A stretch of 64,000 nucleotides of DNA from UBA6019 sp035535055 (lineage in GTDB: Bacteria > Chloroflexota > Dormibacteria > Dormibacterales > Dormibacteraceae): positions 52,108 through 116,107 of the forward strand of contig DATLQT010000108.1 in assembly GCA_035535055.1 (NCBI GenBank), given 5' to 3'. The translations under genes and the position numbers were made by a program. Of the stretch, positions 59,358 to 64,000 are shown in pieces; positions within the stretch are counted from its first letter, which is position 1; every line of letters starts with the position of its first letter. The notes below the pieces were generated by a model. That model made no database searches and was not told the origin of the DNA. It worked only from the letters and a program-made list of their open reading frames with translations.

Positions 59358-60161
59358 TCAGGTTCCCAGCAGGCCGGGGTACTTGGAGTTGATGGTGGCG
59401 GCCGTCACCCCACCCGCCGAGTCGACGCCGGGGCAGGTCTGGTCCACCGCCTGGTCCTTGGGCGTGTAGTCCTTGTAGGACTCCAGGGTGTACTTGATGG
59501 TGCCGTTGGCGATGAACCAGTCGATGATCTCGGCCTGGCACTGGGTCACCACGATGGTGAGGCTGGTGGCGGCAGTAGCCGTCTGAGGCGCCGGAGTAGG
59601 AGCTCCCTTGGTGGTGGCCGGTGCAACGTTGGCCGAGGCGACCCCCGTCTTGAGCACATGGACGTTGGTGAAGATCGTCCTCTCGTTCTGGAACTTGGCC
59701 CCCGGGACCAGGCCCTCGATCGTGATGTAGTCGCCGGGCTGGATGAAGAAGGCGACGCCCTGCTGCTCACTGGTGGGGATCGTCTTGGCGACAAAGCCCT
59801 TGGGGATCGGCAGGAAGGCCTCCTGGGTCCCGGTCACCTGGTCGGAGCTGGAGACCAGCAGGTTGGCCGTCAGCGGCTGGTCCTTGTAGACGTTGACGAC
59901 CGGGATCAGGCCCGTCAGCTGGCTCACCTTGTCGAAGGACTGGGGTGGTATGGCGGCGGCGTCCATCTTGACCACCGTGACGTCGGCGGCGGTGAGTGGG
60001 ACGCGGCTCGAGATGTCGCGCGCTGCGACCACCACCGATTTGGTGGTGATGGCGCCGCCACCTCCGGCTCCGCCACCCGCCCGGTTGCCGAGGAGCAGGA
60101 AGACGCCGAGTGCGACCACGGCCACGACCGCGCCGATGATGGTGAAGGGTCGTCCGCTCAT
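59358..60161 (-). CDS. cpaB: Flp pilus assembly protein CpaB/RcpC
   Basis: 267 residues, ATG. An N-terminal membrane helix (FTIIGAVVAVVALGVFLLLG), then a SAF-like domain (VVVAARDISSRVPLTAADVTVVKM, VYKDQPLTANLLVS) and an RcpC-type C-terminal half (GVAFFIQPGDYITIEGLVP). Likely peripheral assembly/usher-linked component of the Flp pilus. 39 bp after the TadG-like gene. Confidence 0.88.
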   Translation of the reverse strand: MSGRPFTIIGAVVAVVALGVFLLLGNRAGGGAGGGGAITTKSVVVAARDISSRVPLTAADVTVVKMDAAAIPPQSFDKVSQLTGLIPVVNVYKDQPLTANLLVSSSDQVTGTQEAFLPIPKGFVAKTIPTSEQQGVAFFIQPGDYITIEGLVPGAKFQNERTIFTNVHVLKTGVASANVAPATTKGAPTPAPQTATAATSLTIVVTQCQAEIIDWFIANGTIKYTLESYKDYTPKDQAVDQTCPGVDSAGGVTAATINSKYPGLLGT

Positions 60162-60200
60162 AGCGGCAGGGATTCTAGAGGGATGGTCGGTGGCATGTGG

Positions 60201-62219
60201 TCAAAAGGAGATCTGCGAATAGCCCTGGGTGGGCGCGGTCTGCTGATCGTAGGCGATGCTCACAACACCGCCGCCTTGGATGTCGAGGGTGTTGACGATC
60301 ACCTCGCCGGCAAGCGGGGCCCCGCCGCTGCCGGTTACGGCCCAGGCGCCCTGCGGCCAGTAGATGGTCCCGGTCCCGAAGCTGGCCCGGCCCGAGATGG
60401 AGACCGAGCAGGTGTTGGTGGCGGGCGCGTAGACGGCGATGTTGTTGTACTGGAAGCCACCGAACCAGGCCAGCGTCTTCTGGGTCTGGCTCAGGCACGC
60501 CCCGGCCGGAAAGTACGCCTGCACGGCGCCGGGGGTGACCTGAACCCCGGCGCAGGGGGCGGCGGAGTTGGTGCTCGTCGAAGGCTGGCAGTCGTGCTCG
60601 TTGGCGCGGTCCCCGCCGCCGTCGCTGACGATATCGCGAGCCGGCGGTCCGGGCGGGCCGCCGGCATAGAGCGGGGCGGTCTCTCCGCCGTCGCCGGGCG
60701 GGTTGGCCGAGCCGAAGAGCCCGGTCGGGGCGGCGCAGCCGAAGGTGTAGGGGTTGCCGAGGGTGCAGGCTGGTGTGATGGTGGCGCTGGTGAGGGTCGA
60801 GGTGATCACCGACGTCCCGTAGACCGGCGAGGTGACCGTCCCCATCGCCGAGTTGGTTTCGGTCACGCCGTTGACCAGGTGGTCGACGTAACCCCATTCA
60901 GCTCCCGACGCCGCGCAGGCGTTGGCGCCAGAGCCGGCGGCGTAGTCGAAGTAGAGGTTGTAGCCCTGGGCGCCGGGGGCGTTCTTGACGGTCACCTGGA
61001 CGCCCTGGCTGGTGCCGTTGACCGTGACAGCACGGCAGGTCGAGGGGGCGCTCTCCCGGGGATAGCTGGTTCCGCCGGGCGGGTAGGTATCGGTTCGCGT
61101 CGAGGTCACCACCACGCCCCAGCTGCCGGCGGCGAGCGGGGTTGCGGAGGCGGCCGCCGTGACCGCGAAGCTGCCCGGACAATCGGCCCAGTACTGCGGG
61201 CTGGCGACCGAGCTGTTGTAGTTCGGGGTCGAGCCGGTCCAGGAGGGCTCGTCGGGTGGCCGGAGCTCATTGGACATCGTCGAGCTGCTGTCGCTGATGC
61301 CGCCGTTGAACTGGTAGACCCCGGGAGCCATGAAGTAGCAGGGGCCGCCACCCGAGGTCGGGTCCGTTGTATAGACGCCGGGCTGGATGACCACGTTGGA
61401 GCTGGCGGCCTGCGCGGTCGGGTAGAGGGTGAGCGAGGCGGAGGAAAATCCCGGATCGGCGACCGGCGCGACGCCCGCCGACTTGGTTCCCGTCGCGGTG
61501 ACCCCAGCGGGCACCGGGTTGGTGCAGTTGTCGGAGAAGTTGCCGCCGACGCTGATCCCGTCGCCGCCCGCCGTCACCGAGCCGTCGGACTGCACGTTGC
61601 CGGCGGTGACCGCCAGAGAGGCCGAGCTGCCGGAGACCTTGAGCGAGGTGCCGGTGCCGCTGCAGTTGGCCTGGGAGAGGGTTACCAGCGCGTCAGCGGA
61701 GGTGCCCCCGGTCTTGGCGTGACCCTCGGCGCTGCCCTTCACCGTCGCTGTCCGGCCGACGCCGAGCACGGGCATGAAGGCGAGGCTGACGGTGTGGGTG
61801 GAGGAGACGTCGAAAGCGGAGACGGCGCCGGCAGAGGTGTAGACGACGTGCATATCGTCGGTGCTCCCGCTCCAGGTCACGTCCACAGTAGAGGCGGACC
61901 ACGAGGGGTTGGCCGAGGCGGCCCCGTAGATCCGCTCATTGGCGGCGTACTCGGTCGCCGCAGCGTGGATAGAGGAGCTGACCGAAAGGCTGTCCTGGTA
62001 GTTGTCGGACGCCGCCAGGGCCGCCGCGTCGACCGAGTTCTGGAGGATCCGGCGCTCCCAGTAGAGGCGCCCACCATCCACCGCCAGCCCGATCATGCCG
62101 ATCAGGACGACGACCATCAGGGCCACAAAGACGATCGCCTGGCCGCGCTCGCCTCGGCGGCTCCGGCTGCTTGCCCGGAGCGCCAAGCCCGGCCTTCCGC
62201 CGCGGGTTCGGCTTCTCAT
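60201..62219 (-). CDS. TadG-like protein with a large extracytoplasmic domain
   Basis: 672 residues, ATG. N-terminal RRGERGQAIVFVALMVVVLIGMIGLAVDGG is the TadE/TadG prepilin-like segment, followed by WERRILQNSVDAAALAASDNYQ. The remaining ~600 residues are Ser/Thr/Gly-rich and beta-prone with several Cys (VIQPGVYTTDPTSGGGPCYF, DIQGGGVVSIAYDQQ). Much longer than ordinary TadE; likely a surface-exposed minor pilin or adhesin. In the operon between the TadE genes and cpaB. Confidence 0.8.
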   Translation of the reverse strand: MRSRTRGGRPGLALRASSRSRRGERGQAIVFVALMVVVLIGMIGLAVDGGRLYWERRILQNSVDAAALAASDNYQDSLSVSSSIHAAATEYAANERIYGAASANPSWSASTVDVTWSGSTDDMHVVYTSAGAVSAFDVSSTHTVSLAFMPVLGVGRTATVKGSAEGHAKTGGTSADALVTLSQANCSGTGTSLKVSGSSASLAVTAGNVQSDGSVTAGGDGISVGGNFSDNCTNPVPAGVTATGTKSAGVAPVADPGFSSASLTLYPTAQAASSNVVIQPGVYTTDPTSGGGPCYFMAPGVYQFNGGISDSSSTMSNELRPPDEPSWTGSTPNYNSSVASPQYWADCPGSFAVTAAASATPLAAGSWGVVVTSTRTDTYPPGGTSYPRESAPSTCRAVTVNGTSQGVQVTVKNAPGAQGYNLYFDYAAGSGANACAASGAEWGYVDHLVNGVTETNSAMGTVTSPVYGTSVITSTLTSATITPACTLGNPYTFGCAAPTGLFGSANPPGDGGETAPLYAGGPPGPPARDIVSDGGGDRANEHDCQPSTSTNSAAPCAGVQVTPGAVQAYFPAGACLSQTQKTLAWFGGFQYNNIAVYAPATNTCSVSISGRASFGTGTIYWPQGAWAVTGSGGAPLAGEVIVNTLDIQGGGVVSIAYDQQTAPTQGYSQISF

Positions 62220-62222
62220 CCT

Positions 62223-62834
62223 CTAGTACTCCGTGTAGTCGGTTGCGTAGGCCTGGAGGACCAGCGTGGGTGCCAGCTGCTCCAGGACTGGCGTGAAGAA
62301 CTGGTAGTTGTAGCGGACGGTCACCTGCAGCGGATAGGTGCCGGACGAGAAGGGGTTGACGGCGCTGCAGGAGCTGGTGGCGGGGGCCGGTGTCTGGCCG
62401 CCGGGCGCGTCATAGGTCGGGTTCGACTCCGGCGCCGTGGGCGGGTTGGGCTCGGTGATGAAGATCCAACCCTGGTTGGGGGGAGGATTTTCCGCGCCGG
62501 ACCCGGAGCTGGGCGGGATCGGCCCGTTGGGGCAGGGGTTGGCGAGGTAGAGGCTCTGGGAGGCGTTCTTCGCAGCGGCCTGGACGTCGGTGTCCGACGG
62601 CAGCGGACTGGAGGCACGGATGGCGACCCGCGACCCCTCGTTGGCGGCCTCGACCAGGGTGCCGTAGATGTAGAGGACACGGGCGAAGTCGATGATCCCG
62701 AAGAGCATCAGGAGGAGGATCGGCGCCACCAGGGCGAACTCGGTCATCGACTGGCTCCGGCTGCTCGCGAACCAGGCCGCGGGCAGCGGACTGCCAACAC
62801 CTCGCCTGCTGCGAGCAATCGAGCAATCCTCCAT
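62223..62834 (-). CDS. TadE-family minor pseudopilin
   Basis: 203 residues, ATG. TadE signature SMTEFALVAPILLLMLFGIIDFARVLYIYG near residue 30, EAANEGSRVAIRAS, then a ~100-residue extracytoplasmic part. 3 bp before the TadG-like gene, 1 bp after the first TadE gene: one transcript. Confidence 0.85.
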   Translation of the reverse strand: MEDCSIARSRRGVGSPLPAAWFASSRSQSMTEFALVAPILLLMLFGIIDFARVLYIYGTLVEAANEGSRVAIRASSPLPSDTDVQAAAKNASQSLYLANPCPNGPIPPSSGSGAENPPPNQGWIFITEPNPPTAPESNPTYDAPGGQTPAPATSSCSAVNPFSSGTYPLQVTVRYNYQFFTPVLEQLAPTLVLQAYATDYTEY

Positions 62835-62835
62835 C

Positions 62836-63432
62836 TCAGCCCTGGACCGCGAAGTGCTGGAAGGCGGTCAGGTCGATGCCGGTCAGGCTGGCCCCGCTCT
62901 GCAGGTACTCGCTGCTGAGGCCGCCGATGAGGCCATAACGGTCGAGGATCACGACCAGCAGGTCGCTGCCGGTGTAGGTGGAATCGTTGGGTGGCGGCGG
63001 GCTGCTCTTGGTGCCGGACTTGTGGGTCCCCTGGGTGTCGTAGCAGATGTAGAGGGTGGGCGTGTTGGTGGTGGTCGGGTAGGCCGAGCCGCTGTAGGGA
63101 GGGTTAACCCAGGTGTTGCCGTCGGTGGGGGTGAGGCAGCCGCTGCTGGTCGACGCGGTCGACTGGCGGAGCCCGTCCCCGGCAAGAACCTGGTCGACGG
63201 CGGTCTTGATGTCGGTGTCGTCGAGGTAGGGCGTCTGTCCGATGGTCGACTGGAAGAAGGCCCCGCGGCGGGCTCCGGCCCGGACGGCGCCCTCAAGCCC
63301 GATCGTGTAGTGGAAGGCGCGGCTGATGTCCAAGAGGCCGCCGAGCAGGATCATCAGGAAGGCCGTGGTGAGGGCGAGCTCCACCAGCGCCTGACCGCGC
63401 TGACTCGACCGAGAATCGCGGGCGGGACCCAT
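62836..63432 (-). CDS. TadE-family minor pseudopilin
   Basis: 198 residues, ATG. RGQALVELALTTAFLMILLGGLLDISRAFHY with the EGAVRAGARRGAFFQ helix; extracytoplasmic region with a Cys pair (SSGCLTPTDG, LYICYDTQG). First gene of the tad operon on the minus strand; no pilin, prepilin peptidase or ATPase gene precedes it. Confidence 0.83.
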   Translation of the reverse strand: MGPARDSRSSQRGQALVELALTTAFLMILLGGLLDISRAFHYTIGLEGAVRAGARRGAFFQSTIGQTPYLDDTDIKTAVDQVLAGDGLRQSTASTSSGCLTPTDGNTWVNPPYSGSAYPTTTNTPTLYICYDTQGTHKSGTKSSPPPPNDSTYTGSDLLVVILDRYGLIGGLSSEYLQSGASLTGIDLTAFQHFAVQG

Positions 63433-63595
63433 GGCCCACCATTCCGAGCTTGCTACTTCTGACCTCCCTCGCGGAGCCGGAGCGTTTTTCCGGCATTCGA
63501 GAGTGAATCCAACCCCTCCCCGCCGTCATTGCGAGGACATTTCGGCGCTCATTTCGCCGTCAAGCGATCAGCGCGGCAAGCTCCAGAGCACAAAA

Positions 63596-63747
63596 AAGTG
63601 ACCCCGACGGACCGCTCTCCGCTGACCCGGCTCCTGCCTTGCGGCTCTCACCGGACCCTCGGTGCGTTTCCCTCGGGGCCGTCGCCCATGTTGCCCGACG
63701 CCTCTGAAAAAGGGAAGGGCCGAAAGTCAGTTCGCCGCCAGGCTACC
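63596..63747 (+). repeat. Intergenic structured repeat, copy C
   Basis: Starts AAGTGACCCCGACGGACCG and ends CAGTTCGCCGCCAGGCTACC (the last eight bases match copy A rather than B). Hairpin CACCG-GACCCT-CGGTG at 63649-63664. Sits 32 bp after the citrate synthase stop, in the 63433-63778 gap before the tad operon, which holds no gene I can support. Confidence 0.85.
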
Positions 63748-63778
63748 GATGGTCGCCAGGCGATCAGCGGGAAGGGTG

Positions 63779-64000
63779 CTAGCGCTCGCTGAGAGGAACG
63801 GGCTTCTTCGGTTCGGGGCCGACGTATTCGGACTGGGGGCGGATGAGCCGGTTATCGGCGACCTGCTCCAGCACGTGGGCGGTCCAGCCCGCCGAGCGCG
63901 AGGCGCCGAAGGTGGGTGGGAAGAGGTCCTTGGGAAGCCCGACCGACTGCAGCACGCCGGCCGAGTAGAACTCGACGTTGGTCGCCTGTGGCCGCTCCGG
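63779..64000 (-). CDS. gltA: Citrate synthase, C-terminal part (5' end outside window)
   Basis: 74 residues are visible and end at TAG 63781-63779. The reading is NVEFYSAGVLQSVGLPKDLF, then ASRSAGWTAHVLEQ and NRLIRPQSEYVGPEPKKPVP, the standard citrate synthase C-terminus with the substrate-binding Arg in ASRSAGW. Condenses acetyl-CoA with oxaloacetate. Gene continues past the window end. Confidence 0.93.
   Translation of the reverse strand, partial: PERPQATNVEFYSAGVLQSVGLPKDLFPPTFGASRSAGWTAHVLEQVADNRLIRPQSEYVGPEPKKPVPLSER

Noticed and set aside
58968..62918. 1316-residue plus-strand open frame opposite the tad genes
   Set aside because: Stop-free only because of codon bias on the other strand; composition is low-complexity and the minus strand has clear Tad proteins.
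1..64000. CRISPR array, prophage or integrated element
   Set aside because: No spaced direct repeats, integrase, phage structural gene or tRNA attachment site was seen; only an IS remnant.

Overview
This is a gene-dense, high-GC window from a free-living bacterium with a chemoheterotrophic, probably aerobic, soil-type gene set. The mix is typical of deep Terrabacteria: HelY-type helicase, F420-dependent oxidoreductase families, the F420-associated DUF2342-type metalloprotease, mycothiol-type/DinB proteins, an HspR-like MerR regulator and an Flp/Tad secretion operon. I infer Actinomycetota or Chloroflexota sensu lato, with a Dormibacterota-like lineage as a good guess. There are no rRNA or tRNA genes to settle it. 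No rRNA, tRNA, CRISPR array or intact mobile element was found.

Layout. 0-4 kb (+): an MhqO-like ring-cleaving dioxygenase (cut by the window edge), MhqD-like esterase, mycothiol-type enzyme, GNAT and a short cobalamin-independent methionine synthase-like protein. 4-9 kb (-): DksA/TraR zinc finger protein, a GGDEF-EAL c-di-GMP protein, SolA-like amine oxidase, ASCH protein. 9-12.5 kb (-): part of leucine/isovalerate catabolism (acyl-CoA carboxylase beta, HMG-CoA lyase, enoyl-CoA hydratase). 12.5-15 kb: Ca2+/H+ exchanger, MntP-like pump, F420 luciferase-like enzyme. 15-22 kb: class A PBP, an HspR-like regulator behind a structured leader, F420 PPOX protein, DUF2342-like metalloprotease, SDR and epimerase. 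22-27 kb (-): HelY, enoyl-CoA hydratase, acyl-CoA synthetase, DUF503. 27-33.6 kb: three tandem M20 dipeptidases running into pyrE and pyrC, then an MBL hydrolase. 33.7-42 kb is an accessory region: small membrane ORF, secreted glucosaminidase, a tandem of DinB-like genes (one broken) under a LuxR/ATPase regulator gene, lipoproteins, an IS982-like remnant and a tautomerase. 42-51 kb: ParA, CvpA, an MFS/ureohydrolase/FAD-oxidase operon, small membrane proteins, NAD(P)-binding protein, ThpR and FabG-like SDR. 51-57.5 kb (-): a broken GYD gene, an ACT-DUF5612 protein and a complete branched-chain 2-oxoacid dehydrogenase (E2, fused E1, E3). 57.5-63.4 kb (-): Tad/Flp operon without an ATPase, then the 3' end of citrate synthase.

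How the parts fit. The branched-chain dehydrogenase would make isovaleryl-CoA and relatives, which the 9-12.5 kb genes would process. The M20 trio could supply amino acids from peptides. Several F420-family genes imply F420 use.

The most unusual signals are non-coding. First, a structured intergenic repeat of about 150 bp has three copies (two inverted in one gap, one near the Tad operon), all at gene 3' ends, with a conserved pairing despite sequence drift. Second, TAnnnT -10-like hexamers lie 7-12 nt before many first-gene start codons, pointing to leaderless transcription. At 27060-27078 and 20222-20244 one short palindromic heptamer could serve both divergent genes. Third, a compact three-way-junction leader sits in front of the HspR-like gene.
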